This document shows positions 43,628-53,006 of a stretch of 64,000 nucleotides of DNA, in pieces. The stretch's first letter is position 1. The number at the start of each line of letters is the position of its first letter. The DNA is from Hyphomicrobium methylovorum (lineage in GTDB: Bacteria > Pseudomonadota > Alphaproteobacteria > Rhizobiales > Hyphomicrobiaceae). The stretch is from contig NZ_QHJE01000001.1 of the NCBI RefSeq assembly GCF_013626205.1, positions 1,116,001 to 1,180,000 of the forward strand, written 5' to 3'. The position numbers were made by a program, and so were the translations under genes. The notes below the pieces were generated by a model. It was not told where the DNA came from, ran no database searches, and saw only the letters and a list, made by a program, of their open reading frames with translations.

Positions 43628-45577
43628 ATGAGCATCAATAAGAATAAGGTCGTCTCATCGGATGAGGCGATTGCGCGGATTCGCGATGGCGATGTCGTTA
43701 CGACGACGGGATTCGTTCAAAGCTGTATCCCGGAAAGCCTGCATGCTGCGCTTGAGAAGCGGTTTGTAGAAACTGGCGCGCCGCGCGATCTGACGCTCAT
43801 CATGTGCGCGGGTGCGGGCGACAGCAAAGGGCTCGGCACCGGCCGGCTTCATCACGACGGATTGCTGAAGCGCGTTATCGCCGCCAACTTCGGGCGCATG
43901 CCGAAAGTTGCCTCGGCCGCGCAGGACAACAAAATCCAAGGCTATAACCTGCCTCAGGGCGTCATTTCCAAACTCTACCGGAGCTGTGCTTCTGGCAGTC
44001 CCGGCCTTTTCACAAAAGTCGGATTGCACACTTACGTCGATCCGCGTCTCGGCGGCGGAAAGGTCAACTCGGTCACGAAGGACGACCTAGTCCGACTGGT
44101 CGAAGTTGAAGGCAAGGAGTGGCTTTTCTACAAGGCGACACCGATCAACGTCGCACTTATTCGCGCGACGAGCGCCGATCCGCTGGGCAACCTCAGCATG
44201 GAGAAGGAAGCGCTGACGCTTGATGTGCTTGCGCAAGCAATGGCTGCGCACGCAAACGGCGGTATCGTTATCGCGCAGGTCGAGCGCATCGTTGCTGACG
44301 GTTCGATCAAGCCGAAGGACGTAAAAGTTCCGGGCATTCTCGTGGATTGCGTCGTCGTTGCTGAAACGGCTGAACTGCATCGCATGAACTACGGCGTCAT
44401 GTACGATCCGGGTCTTGCGGGCGAAGTTCGCGTGACGGTCGATAGCCTGCCGAAAATGAAGCTCGACGAGCGCAAGATCATCGCGCGGCGCGCGGCGTTC
44501 GAACTGCCGCCGAACGGGGTAATCAACCTCGGCGTTGGCGCGCCGGATGGCGTGGCAAACGTTGCGAACGAAGAAGGCGTGACGCCCTATCTCGTTATGA
44601 CGACGGAAGCCGGCGCGGTCGGCGGCGTGCTTGCGGGCGGATCGAGCTTCGGCTCATCGCTCAACGCGCATTCGGTTCTCGATCAAAACCAGATGTTCGA
44701 CTTCTATCATGGCGGTGGTCTCGATCTGACGTGCCTTGGCATGGCGGAATGCGACAGCCTTGGCAACGTCAACACGAGCAAGTTCGGCGGCCGCCTGAAC
44801 GGTTGCGGCGGCTTCATCGACATTTCGCAGAACGCGCGTGCGGTCGTGTTCGCTGGCACGTTCACCGCCGGTGGGCTTGAGGTCGCTATCGAGGATGGCA
44901 AGCTCAAGATCATCAAGGAAGGCAAGGCGCGGAAGTTCGTGAAGCAGGTCGAGCAGGTTACGTTCGCGGGGCAGTATGCTGCTCAGCGTTCGCAGCCGGT
45001 GATCTACGTGACGGAGCGTTGCGTGTTCCAGCTCACCGAGCACGGTCTCGAACTGATTGAAGTTGCACCGGGCATCGACATTGATCGCGATATTCTCGCG
45101 CACATGGCGTTCAAGCCGCATATTCACAATCCAGACACGATGGACCCGCGTCTCTTTAGCGACGCGCCGATGGACCTACTTTCCGATCTGATGAACCTGA
45201 AGCTCAGCGAGCGGATCAGCTACGATCCGGCAAGCAATCTGCTTTCGGTCAATCTGAAATCCTGGAGCGTGCGCAAGAAGTCAGATGTCGTCGATCTGCA
45301 GAAGGCAATCTCGGATGCCTGCACGGCAGCGGGCCGCCGCGTCAACGCTGTCGTCAATCAGGACCGCAGCCGGATCGCCGAAGACCTGTATGACGACTAT
45401 GCGAACATGGTCGCGTATCTGAAGAAGACCCACTACGCGAACGTCGCCCGTTACGCGACGAGCGTGATCACGCGTGACAAGCTGCAGGATGCGCTGCGGC
45501 GGCGCGGGCTGCAGACGCGCGTTTACGATCGTGCCGAAGACGCCATGGCCTCGCTTGAGCGCGAACCGGCTGAGTAA
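43628..45577 (+). CDS. Family I CoA-transferase (propionate/acetate CoA-transferase-like) with C-terminal extension
   Basis: 649 residues. The N-terminal half matches the alpha part of CoA-transferases (RIRDGDVVTTTGFVQSCIPE, then GAGDSKGLGTGRL), and the second half the beta part, with INLGVGAPDGVANVANEEGV and the catalytic glutamate in TTEAGAVGGVLAGG (about residue 325). CoA is moved between acyl-CoA and acetate, propionate or similar acids through a glutamyl-CoA intermediate. Single-chain enzymes of this kind are about 520 residues long; the last 130 residues here (from about RLFSDAPMDLLSD) form an added domain of unknown role. Substrate unassigned. A strong terminator follows. Confidence 0.9.
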   Translation: MSINKNKVVSSDEAIARIRDGDVVTTTGFVQSCIPESLHAALEKRFVETGAPRDLTLIMCAGAGDSKGLGTGRLHHDGLLKRVIAANFGRMPKVASAAQDNKIQGYNLPQGVISKLYRSCASGSPGLFTKVGLHTYVDPRLGGGKVNSVTKDDLVRLVEVEGKEWLFYKATPINVALIRATSADPLGNLSMEKEALTLDVLAQAMAAHANGGIVIAQVERIVADGSIKPKDVKVPGILVDCVVVAETAELHRMNYGVMYDPGLAGEVRVTVDSLPKMKLDERKIIARRAAFELPPNGVINLGVGAPDGVANVANEEGVTPYLVMTTEAGAVGGVLAGGSSFGSSLNAHSVLDQNQMFDFYHGGGLDLTCLGMAECDSLGNVNTSKFGGRLNGCGGFIDISQNARAVVFAGTFTAGGLEVAIEDGKLKIIKEGKARKFVKQVEQVTFAGQYAAQRSQPVIYVTERCVFQLTEHGLELIEVAPGIDIDRDILAHMAFKPHIHNPDTMDPRLFSDAPMDLLSDLMNLKLSERISYDPASNLLSVNLKSWSVRKKSDVVDLQKAISDACTAAGRRVNAVVNQDRSRIAEDLYDDYANMVAYLKKTHYANVARYATSVITRDKLQDALRRRGLQTRVYDRAEDAMASLEREPAE

Positions 45578-45600
45578 GCCTTATTGCAACGCATAAACTC

Positions 45601-45633
45601 AAAGGGCGCGAGATTCAGATCTCGCGCCCTTTT
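45601..45633 (+). terminator. Strong Rho-independent terminator
   Basis: AAAGGGCGCGAGAT (45601-45614) pairs perfectly with ATCTCGCGCCCTTT around the loop TCAG, followed by TTTTGCTTTTT. It ends the CoA-transferase gene and, being symmetrical with A and T runs on both sides, may also serve the convergent gene ending at 45673. Confidence 0.92.
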
Positions 45634-45672
45634 GCTTTTTACAATGTTCGATACGAGAAGATGACCGACGCG

Positions 45673-47205
45673 CTATTCGCGCGTCAGGCCCTTCGCGGAA
45701 AGCTCCTCGAGGTATTTGCCCCAGCGCTCTTCTTTCTCGCGGCCGATGAGGTGCAGATAACCCCACGTATAGAGCCCGGAGTTGTGGCCGTCATCGAAGA
45801 TGAGGCGCGTCGCGTAATTGCCGACCGGCGTCATGTTCACGATCTTCACGTGCTTCTTGCGCGGAACGGTGACGCGTTGCGAGGGCGAATGGCCCTGAAC
45901 TTCAGCCGACGGACTGACGACGCGCAGAAACTCTGCCGGAAGCTCGAAGCTGCGGCCGTCAGGGAACGCAGCCTTCAGAACCGTTCCCTCGTTCGCGATT
46001 TCGAGATGGGGCGGCGGCGTCAACGTTCCCTTGGCGCGTTCCACCTCGCTCCAGGCATTGGCGGCGATGTCGCGGAAAATTTTCGCGTAAACACTTTCCG
46101 GCTCGGCGACAGTAACCGGCTTGCCGCTATCGGACGTCTCGCGGATGTCCATATGCAGCGGCACCTCGCCCAGGAACGGTACGCCAAGCGAGCGCGCTTC
46201 TTCACGTGCGCCGCCGTGGCCGAACACGTCTGAGCGTTCGCCGCACTTCGGGCAGAGGAAATAGCTCATGTTTTCGACGATGCCGAGGATCGGAACCTCG
46301 ACGCGTTTGAACATCGCGATGCCCTTGCGCGCATCGATCAACGCGAGATCCTGCGGCGTTGAAACGATGACGGCGCCAGCAAGCGGGACGCTTTGCGAAA
46401 TGGTGAGCTGAATATCACCGGTGCCGGGCGGCATATCGATGATGAGGACGTCCAGATCGCCTGCGTCGCCCGCCCAATCCGTTTCGCGCAACATCTGGCT
46501 GAGAGCGGATGTCACCATCGGGCCGCGCCAGACGATCGGCGTGCCTTCATCAACGAGGAAACCCATCGACATAACTTTGAGGCCCCAACCCGTCAGCGGC
46601 TGGATGACCTTTCCGTGCGCGACTTGCGGCCTGCCAGTTACGCCCAATAGACGCGGTTGCGATGGGCCATAAATATCCGCGTCGACAATGCCGACTTTCA
46701 GGCCAATCGCCTGCAAGCCGAGCGCGAGGTTTACGGCAACCGTCGATTTGCCCACGCCGCCCTTGCCGGACGCGACGGCGATGATGTGCTTCACACCGGG
46801 GACGGGCTGTGCCTTAGACGCTTGGCCTGCATTTGCAGCGGCCGCTGCTTGTCGAGGACCGGCGCCGTCGCCCGTGGCGCCTTTTTCACGCGCTGCGCGA
46901 ACGCGCGCATGTTCGGGACGATTGATTGGCAGAACCGTTTTGCGCGGCGTGGATTCCGTTGCTTCTGCAGTCAGAACAGCGGTAACGCCCACGACCCCCG
47001 GAATGCCGGAAACGACCTTCTCTGCAGCAAGCCGAAGCTGCTCAAGCTCATTGGCGCGATCGGCGGGAATTGTGATCGAGAAATAGACCCGGTCGTCCTT
47101 AATGAAGATTTCAGAGACGAGACCGAGTTCAACGATATTGCCTGAAAGATCGGGGCCTTTAACTCTACGAAGCGCAGAGAGCACTTCGTCTTTTTCGACG
47201 GGCAT
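45673..47205 (-). CDS. Mrp/NBP35-family Fe-S cluster carrier ATPase with C-terminal DUF971 domain
   Basis: 510 residues from the ATG at 47205 (AGGAG 9 nt upstream). Three parts: an N-terminal MIP18/DUF59 domain (residues 1-90; LSALRRVKGPDLSGNIVELG), the ParA-like P-loop ATPase with deviant Walker A SGKGGVGKSTVAVNLA (about 150) and the C-x-x-C scaffold NMSYFLCPKCGER that holds the bridging 4Fe-4S cluster, and a DUF971 (gamma-butyrobetaine hydroxylase N-terminal-like) domain from about 425 (KHVKIVNMTPVGNYATRLIFD ... YTWGYLHLIG). Apo-Fe-S target maturation is expected; the fused DUF971 is a notable variation. Confidence 0.93.
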   Translation of the reverse strand: MPVEKDEVLSALRRVKGPDLSGNIVELGLVSEIFIKDDRVYFSITIPADRANELEQLRLAAEKVVSGIPGVVGVTAVLTAEATESTPRKTVLPINRPEHARVRAAREKGATGDGAGPRQAAAAANAGQASKAQPVPGVKHIIAVASGKGGVGKSTVAVNLALGLQAIGLKVGIVDADIYGPSQPRLLGVTGRPQVAHGKVIQPLTGWGLKVMSMGFLVDEGTPIVWRGPMVTSALSQMLRETDWAGDAGDLDVLIIDMPPGTGDIQLTISQSVPLAGAVIVSTPQDLALIDARKGIAMFKRVEVPILGIVENMSYFLCPKCGERSDVFGHGGAREEARSLGVPFLGEVPLHMDIRETSDSGKPVTVAEPESVYAKIFRDIAANAWSEVERAKGTLTPPPHLEIANEGTVLKAAFPDGRSFELPAEFLRVVSPSAEVQGHSPSQRVTVPRKKHVKIVNMTPVGNYATRLIFDDGHNSGLYTWGYLHLIGREKEERWGKYLEELSAKGLTRE

Positions 47206-47326
47206 GTACGACTTCTCCTGGATTGGATCGCGCTGCGCCAGGCGCTTCCATGTAATCGATATAGGTCGTGACTCGGCGGGAGGGAAGCCATTGCCCCGCT
47301 CCACGCCATTTCCGGGTTATGATACG

Positions 47327-48673
47327 TCAGGACACTCCTGAAGAGTCGGCGGGTTGCTCGCGCGTTGCCAGGATCTTGTCGATCCGGCGTCCGTCCATGT
47401 CGATGATCTCGAACTGCCAATCTTCATAGACAAACCGCTCTCCGGTTTCCGGGAGATGGCCGAGACGGAACAGGGCGAAGCCGGCGAAGGTATGGAAAAT
47501 GCCGCTTTCCGGACGCGTTCGGATGCCGAGGCGATCGAATGCGTCGTGTGCGGACATGGTTCCATCGATGAGAAGCGACCCGTCCTGCCGCTCTACGACG
47601 TAGGGCGCTTCCTCTTCTTCGTCCGGCAGTTCGCCTGCAAGGGCTTCCAGCAGATCGGTCTGAGTGACGATGCCGTTCAACGTGCCATACTCGTCGATGA
47701 CGCAAACGAGACGCGACGGCGCATCCTTAAAGCGGTCGAGCGCGCGGAAGATCGTCGTCGCCTCGTGCACGTTCATCGGCTCACGCACGACGGACAACGG
47801 GTCGATCGGGCGTCCTTCTAGAACCATGTCGAGCAGATCGTGTTTCAGGATCATGCCGAGCGGTTCGTCGATCGTACCTTTGCCGACAAGCAACTGATCG
47901 TGGCGGCACTCGCGGATCGTTTTGAGAATGACGTCGTGAGGATCGTCGACGTCGATCCACTCGACGTCGCGGCGTGGCGTCATGATGTCGGCGATGCGCC
48001 GATCGCCAATGTTGAGAACACGCGCAACGACTTCCTGCTGCTGATGCTCCAGCAAGCCCGCCTTCTGGCTTGCTTCGACCAGCATCTTCAGTTCTTCGGA
48101 CGAGTGCAGCGCGCCCTCGCCCGCTCCAGGCTGTAAGCCGCAAAGATGCAAGACGAGGTTACCGAGATTGTTGAGAGCCAGAATGACCGGGCGCAGCAAG
48201 AACAGGAACCACCGCAAAGGGCGGACAATCGCGAGCGCGGTCGCTTCGCTCCGTTGTAGCGCGAGGCTCTTCGGCGCGAGTTCACCCAACACGATGTGCA
48301 ACGCCGTGATGATGACGAACGCAATCGCGACGGCAATCGCGTGCGATCCAGCCGTCGCCCAGGAACCTGGAAGCGCTGACAGCCAAGGTTGTATGAGATG
48401 CGCCAGTGCCGGTTCGCCAATCCAGCCGAGAGCGAGAGAGGAAATCGTAATGCCGAGCTGAGTAGCGGCGAGATGAGCGTCGAGACTATCGACGGCTCTT
48501 TGCAGAACGGCGGCGTTTGCCCGTCCCGTTGCTACAAGTTCGGCAACACGGCTACGCCGTATCGCTACGAGGGAAAATTCTGCAGCAACGAAAAAGCCAT
48601 TCGCAGCCACAAGGATGAGGACCGACATAATACCAAATATGTCGGTCAAACTACTGCCATCGCCGGTAGGCAT
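47327..48673 (-). CDS. CNNM/CorC-HlyC (UPF0053) membrane protein
   Basis: 448 residues. Opens with the DUF21 membrane domain (ILVAANGFFVAAEFSLVAIRRSRVAELV, about 15-45; LGITISSLALGWIGEPALA), then two CBS domains (about 215-340, RRDVEWIDVDDPHDVILKTI and DPLSVVREPMNVHEATTIF), and a C-terminal CorC/HlyC transporter-associated domain ending DWQFEIIDMDGRRIDKILA. Members handle magnesium or cobalt efflux or serve as accessory proteins. Gene lies 122 bp upstream of mrp on the same strand. Confidence 0.91.
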   Translation of the reverse strand: MPTGDGSSLTDIFGIMSVLILVAANGFFVAAEFSLVAIRRSRVAELVATGRANAAVLQRAVDSLDAHLAATQLGITISSLALGWIGEPALAHLIQPWLSALPGSWATAGSHAIAVAIAFVIITALHIVLGELAPKSLALQRSEATALAIVRPLRWFLFLLRPVILALNNLGNLVLHLCGLQPGAGEGALHSSEELKMLVEASQKAGLLEHQQQEVVARVLNIGDRRIADIMTPRRDVEWIDVDDPHDVILKTIRECRHDQLLVGKGTIDEPLGMILKHDLLDMVLEGRPIDPLSVVREPMNVHEATTIFRALDRFKDAPSRLVCVIDEYGTLNGIVTQTDLLEALAGELPDEEEEAPYVVERQDGSLLIDGTMSAHDAFDRLGIRTRPESGIFHTFAGFALFRLGHLPETGERFVYEDWQFEIIDMDGRRIDKILATREQPADSSGVS

Positions 48674-48915
48674 GGACTCCTCTCTCAGATCGTTTCAATC
48701 GCGTTCGTCGCCGGTCACGCAAGATGCGTTGCCCCATAAACAAAACGGCGGCCCTAGCGGTGCCGCCGCAGTTCATGCCGCCCGAAAGCGGAACTTGGCG
48801 GCATGGTAGCCGCGAAACGCTTCGGCGACCAGAGCATGGTTTCGAAGGAATTCGCGTGCGACTTTACGCTTAACACGTACTTGCGGCGGCCTCTGCCCCC
48901 GCTTAGCGTGTCGCC

Positions 48916-49533
48916 ATGGTGGAGAAGCAGCGAATTCCTGGTGTCATCCTGGCAGGGGGCCAGTCGCGCCGATTTGGGGGCGGCGACAAGGGGTTGGCGG
49001 ATTTGGCTGGGCTGCCGGTTCTGGCGCATGTCATCGCGCAGCTTCGTCCGCAGGTGAGGGAGTTGGCGTTAAACGCCAACGGAGACGAAGAGCGATTCGC
49101 TGCGTTCGGGCTCGAAACGTTTAGCGATGGCGAATATCCCGGCCTCGGACCGCTCAGTGGCGTCCTCGCCGCCATCGACAGGGCTGAAAAGGCCGGTTTT
49201 TCGGTTGTCGCGACAGCATCGACCGACTCTCCCTTCCTGCCCGACGATCTCATTCAAAGGCTCAACGCGCACCGCGGGGACCGCATCGCGATCGCCACGT
49301 CGCGCGGACGGCGGCATCCGACGATCGCGCTTTGGCCGGTTTCGATCCGGGAGCAAATCGCTGATGCGCTGCAGCGGCATGCTCTCGGCGTCAACGCTCT
49401 AACGGAAACGCTGAACGCAGTTGCAGTGACCTTTCCAATGCGCGAGATTAATGGCGTGGCCATCGATCCGTTCTTCAACGTCAACACGCCTGACGACCTT
49501 GCGGCCGCACAAGCGGTGCTGACAAAACCCTGA
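48916..49533 (+). CDS. mobA: Molybdenum cofactor guanylyltransferase
   Basis: 205 residues. N-terminal GTP-binding signature VILAGGQSRRFGGGDKGLADL (residues 10-30), a lysine and Asp region TDSPFLPDDL (about 99-108) for Mg-GTP binding, and the usual C-terminal NVNTPDDLAAAQAVL. It attaches GMP to molybdopterin to give MGD. The next gene is mobB 13 bp downstream, then moaA, forming a rightward Moco cluster. Confidence 0.93.
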   Translation: MVEKQRIPGVILAGGQSRRFGGGDKGLADLAGLPVLAHVIAQLRPQVRELALNANGDEERFAAFGLETFSDGEYPGLGPLSGVLAAIDRAEKAGFSVVATASTDSPFLPDDLIQRLNAHRGDRIAIATSRGRRHPTIALWPVSIREQIADALQRHALGVNALTETLNAVAVTFPMREINGVAIDPFFNVNTPDDLAAAQAVLTKP

Positions 49534-49546
49534 AAAGCGAGCCTCA

Positions 49547-50101
49547 ATGTCCCAATCGTCCAACGCTCCTTCTTCGTCCATGCCGATGTTCGGAATTGCT
49601 GGCTGGTCGAATTCCGGGAAGACAACGCTGATTGAAAAGCTCACGCGACATTTCGCCGAACAGGGTTTGCGCGTCGCCACGATCAAGCACACGCATCACA
49701 AGTTCGATATCGACGCGCCGGGAAGCGACACGGCACGTCACCGCGCTGCGGGGGCGGCCGAAACGGCTATCGTGTCGGGTTCACGTGTTGCGCTGATCGA
49801 GGAAATCGATTCGGCCGGAGAGCCAGCGCTCGCGACGGTCGCGTCTCGACTTGGCCCGGCCGATATTATTCTGGTCGAAGGCTATAAATCCGCTGCGATC
49901 CCGAAGATCGAGGTTCGGCGGGCTGCAGTTGCGTCCGAAAAGCTGCTGGCGGCCGGGGACCCCAACGTTCTGGCTATTGCCGCCGACTACGAGATCGATG
50001 GGAACGGAAAACCCGTTCTTAACCTGAACGATGTCGGCGCCATTGCAAAAGTGATCGAAGGGACGCTGGGACCCTTTAAAAGTGTGAAAGTACGCGCCTA
50101 A
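49547..50101 (+). CDS. mobB: Molybdopterin-guanine dinucleotide biosynthesis protein B
   Basis: 184 residues. Starts with a serine-rich leader and then the P-loop FGIAGWSNSGKTTLIEKL (about 15-32), followed by KHTHHKFDIDAPGSDTARHRAAGA, typical of MobB. Small GTP-binding partner of MobA. It lies in the mobA-mobB-moaA cluster and is probably translated from the same message. Confidence 0.92.
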   Translation: MSQSSNAPSSSMPMFGIAGWSNSGKTTLIEKLTRHFAEQGLRVATIKHTHHKFDIDAPGSDTARHRAAGAAETAIVSGSRVALIEEIDSAGEPALATVASRLGPADIILVEGYKSAAIPKIEVRRAAVASEKLLAAGDPNVLAIAADYEIDGNGKPVLNLNDVGAIAKVIEGTLGPFKSVKVRA

Positions 50102-50149
50102 CAACCCCCGAAGTACTACCCTTGACGTTTCCGCTTTCTATATGAAACG

Positions 50150-51202
50150 ATGAGACGCGACGTTGCGGAGACTGCAGAAATGTCAGGCGAAAGTGCCCCG
50201 ATAGCGGCACCACTTGTCGATCCCTTTGGCCGGGGGATCGAGTACTTGCGCGTGTCCGTTACGGACCGCTGCGACTTCCGCTGCGTATACTGCATGTCCG
50301 AACACATGACGTTCCTGCCAAAGCGCGATCTTCTGTCGCTTGAGGAGCTGGACCGGCTGTGCACGGCCTTTATACGCCGCGGCGTGAGGAAGCTTCGCAT
50401 CACCGGCGGTGAGCCGCTCGTGCGCAAGAATATCATGTGGCTGTTCCGCTCGCTTTCGCGGCATCTCGATAGTGGTGCCCTGCAGGAAGTGGCGATTACG
50501 ACGAACGGCAGCCAGCTGGAAAAGCTTGCGGGCGATCTCAGTTCGGCGGGCGTTAAGCGCATCAATGTTTCGATCGACACGATCGATCCGCAGAAGTTCA
50601 AAGCGGTTACTCGCTGGGGCGACCTCTCTACGGTCATGAGGGGCCTCGATGCAGCCGAGAAGGCCGGCATCAAAATCAAGATCAACGCCGTAGCGCTCAA
50701 AGGCGTCAACGAAGACGAGATCGCAGATCTTGTGCAGTTCGCGCACGGGCGCGGTGCAGACCTCACCCTGATCGAGACGATGCCGCTCGGCGACATCGGC
50801 GAAGATCGGACTTCGCAATATCTGCCGCTCTCAATCGTTCGCGCACGGCTGATGGACCGCTATACGCTGGAAGACTCGCCCTATCGCAGCGGCGGCCCAG
50901 CGCGTTACGTCACCGTGAAAGAGACGGGCGGCCGGCTCGGATTCATTACGCCGTTGACGCACAATTTCTGCGAAAGCTGCAACCGCGTGCGCGTGACTTG
51001 CACCGGCACGCTTTACATGTGCCTTGGCCAGAATGATGCGGCTGACCTCAGAACGCCATTGCGTGCGTCTGAAAACGACGATCTGCTCGATGCAGCGATT
51101 GTTGAAGCCATCGGGCGCAAGCCGCAGGGGCATGACTTCATCATCGACAGGCGGACAAAGGTGCCATCGGTATCTCGGCACATGAGCCTGACGGGCGGTT
51201 GA
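50150..51202 (+). CDS. moaA: GTP 3',8-cyclase (radical SAM), molybdenum cofactor biosynthesis protein A
   Basis: 350 residues; translation may start at Met11 (50180). N-terminal 4Fe-4S motif [12 protein letters not shown] (Cys41, Cys45, Cys48) for S-adenosylmethionine cleavage, the GGEPL motif at [11 protein letters not shown], the second cluster motif [20 protein letters not shown] near 275-295, and a C-terminal pair of glycines, which are essential. It turns GTP into 3',8-cyclo-7,8-dihydro-GTP, with MoaC completing cPMP (not in the window). Last gene of the Moco cluster. Confidence 0.95.
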   Translation: MRRDVAETAEMSGESAPIAAPLVDPFGRGIEYLRVSVTDRCDFRCVYCMSEHMTFLPKRDLLSLEELDRLCTAFIRRGVRKLRITGGEPLVRKNIMWLFRSLSRHLDSGALQEVAITTNGSQLEKLAGDLSSAGVKRINVSIDTIDPQKFKAVTRWGDLSTVMRGLDAAEKAGIKIKINAVALKGVNEDEIADLVQFAHGRGADLTLIETMPLGDIGEDRTSQYLPLSIVRARLMDRYTLEDSPYRSGGPARYVTVKETGGRLGFITPLTHNFCESCNRVRVTCTGTLYMCLGQNDAADLRTPLRASENDDLLDAAIVEAIGRKPQGHDFIIDRRTKVPSVSRHMSLTGG

Positions 51203-51241
51203 TTACCTTGTCGTCTGCTTCGTCTCTTCTGATGCTTCGCA

Positions 51242-51604
51242 TCAGACCAGAACGGCTCTCACGACCTGCTTGATTTGATCGAGCGTGAACGGCTTCGGTA
51301 TCGACAGAAGCCGACGCGCACGTAGGCGCGCCGCGCGCTCTAGCTGATCCGTAAAACCCGACATCAGAATCACGGCAAGCTGCGGGCTTAGCTTCAGAGC
51401 TTTTTCCGCGAGCGATATGCCGTCGAGCTGAGGCATATCCACGTCCGTCACGAGCAGGTCGATGCTGGTGGCGTTACTTTCCATGTGTTCGAGAGCTTCT
51501 TGACCGTCCTGGGTGACGTGAACGGTGTGCCCTTCCGAACTGAGGGCCCGCCGCACGAGATCTCGCACGGCGGCGTCGTCATCCGCGAGCAGAATAGTCG
51601 CCAT
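51242..51604 (-). CDS. Single-domain response regulator (CheY-like receiver)
   Basis: 120 residues, one receiver domain. Acidic pocket DDD at residues 8-10, phospho-acceptor Asp54 (TDVDMPQLDG), Ser82 (LMSGF) and Lys104 (IPKPF), all in expected positions. No output domain. The partner kinase is not adjacent. It lies between moaA (convergent) and hpt. Confidence 0.89.
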   Translation of the reverse strand: MATILLADDDAAVRDLVRRALSSEGHTVHVTQDGQEALEHMESNATSIDLLVTDVDMPQLDGISLAEKALKLSPQLAVILMSGFTDQLERAARLRARRLLSIPKPFTLDQIKQVVRAVLV

Positions 51605-51636
51605 GTCTCAGCCACCTCTCTCGACGCCTTTCCGGC

Positions 51637-52179
51637 TTAATCGACAAGCCGCCCTACAAATGGAAGTTCCCTGTATCTGTGGGCCACGTCCATACCGTAG
51701 CCGACCACGAAAACATTTGGACAGGTAAACGCGCAATAATCGGCCTCGATCGAGACGGCGCGGGGCGCATTCTTGTCGAGCAGCACGCACGTTTCGATCC
51801 GGGCGGCGCCGCGGGCGGAGAGCAAATCCTTGGCAAAAGCCAGTGTACGCCCTGAATCGAGCACATCGTCGATCAGGATGACGTGACGATTTTGAACATC
51901 GAGGTCGAGGTCGCGCAGGATCGAGACCTGGCCGAGCGAAGTCCGGCTTTTGCGATAGCTCGACAGCGTCAGAAAATCGACCTCAGGGGTCAGGTTTGCA
52001 GCATGGAGTGCGCGCAGTAAATCTGCAGCAAAAACAAAGCTGCCCTTCAAAACCGGCACGACGAGGAGATTCTGGGGTTTGGCCGCGGCGATCTCACCGG
52101 CAAGTGTCTCAAGGCGGGCACGAATCTGGTCGGCGGAGTAAATCGTCTCGATGCGCAATTCAGCGTTCCTATCCGGCAT
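51637..52179 (-). CDS. hpt: Hypoxanthine phosphoribosyltransferase
   Basis: 180 residues. PRPP-binding loop VILIDDVLDSGRTLAFA (about 95-111), N-terminal VVPVLKGSFVFAADLLRAL with the PPi loop, and hinge C-terminal FVVGYGMDVAHRYRELPFVG. It converts hypoxanthine (and guanine) plus PRPP to IMP/GMP in purine salvage. Ends 33 bp upstream, on the same strand, of the receiver gene. Confidence 0.91.
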   Translation of the reverse strand: MPDRNAELRIETIYSADQIRARLETLAGEIAAAKPQNLLVVPVLKGSFVFAADLLRALHAANLTPEVDFLTLSSYRKSRTSLGQVSILRDLDLDVQNRHVILIDDVLDSGRTLAFAKDLLSARGAARIETCVLLDKNAPRAVSIEADYCAFTCPNVFVVGYGMDVAHRYRELPFVGRLVD

Positions 52180-52349
52180 GCAAAATCCTGCTGGTCCTGA
52201 CTAAAGCCCCGGCCGGGGCTGGGTGTAAGGTTCCTGTGTACACGACGGCGCCACAATCGTAATCGATTGATCAAGCCGGCTAGCCCGTGTCTATACACGC
52301 TCGGAGCCCTCGAAGAGACCCGAAGATAACCTGCCAAGGCTGATTCCCC

Positions 52350-53006
52350 GTGATCCGATTGACCAATGTCGGCCTGAAATACGACAGCGGGCCGGATGTC
52401 CTCACCGACGTGACGTTCCACCTCCGTCCCGGTTCATTTCACTTTCTGCATGGCGAATCTGGTGCCGGTAAGACATCGCTCCTGCGCATGATGTTCATGT
52501 CGCTGCACCCGAGCCATGGCAAAATTCAAATGTTCAGTGAGGACGTTACGAGGGTCCGGCCGCAGAAGCGCGCGCAGATGCGCCGTCGCATCGGCATCGT
52601 ATTCCAGGATTTCCGGCTGCTCGATCATCTCACCGTCTGGGAAAACGTGGCGTTGCCGCTTCAGGTCGTTGGAAAGAAGCCCGCAGACTACCGCGAAGAC
52701 GTGACGGACCTTTTGCAATGGGTTGGTCTTGGCGATCGAATGTATGCTAATCCGTCTGTGCTATCGGGCGGAGAAAAACAGAGGGCTGCGATCGCGCGGG
52801 CGGTCATCGGCAAGCCAGAAGTTCTGCTGGCCGACGAGCCGACCGGTAACGTCGATCCGCAAATGGCGCGGCGTCTGCTGCGCCTGTTCGTCGAGTTGAA
52901 CCGTCTCGGAACTTCGGTCGTCATCGCGACGCACGACCATCAACTTATGCGGCAGTTCAAAGCGCCGCGTATCGAGGTGCATAAGGGTCATGTCCGCATC
53001 ATCTAG
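52350..53006 (+). CDS. ftsE: Cell-division ATP-binding protein FtsE
   Basis: 218 residues from a GTG start. Walker A GESGAGKTSLLRMMF (about 35-49), signature LSGGEKQRAAIARAVIG (about 136-152), Walker B VLLADEPTGNVD (about 157-168) and the conserved switch His in VVIATHDHQLMRQF. With FtsX it forms a type VII ABC complex that activates murein hydrolases at the septum. It overlaps ftsX by 17 nt. Confidence 0.95.
   Translation: MIRLTNVGLKYDSGPDVLTDVTFHLRPGSFHFLHGESGAGKTSLLRMMFMSLHPSHGKIQMFSEDVTRVRPQKRAQMRRRIGIVFQDFRLLDHLTVWENVALPLQVVGKKPADYREDVTDLLQWVGLGDRMYANPSVLSGGEKQRAAIARAVIGKPEVLLADEPTGNVDPQMARRLLRLFVELNRLGTSVVIATHDHQLMRQFKAPRIEVHKGHVRII

Noticed and set aside
45661-46233. Long rightward ORF over the mrp gene
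   Set aside because: It is antisense to a well-supported Mrp domain and has no family similarity.
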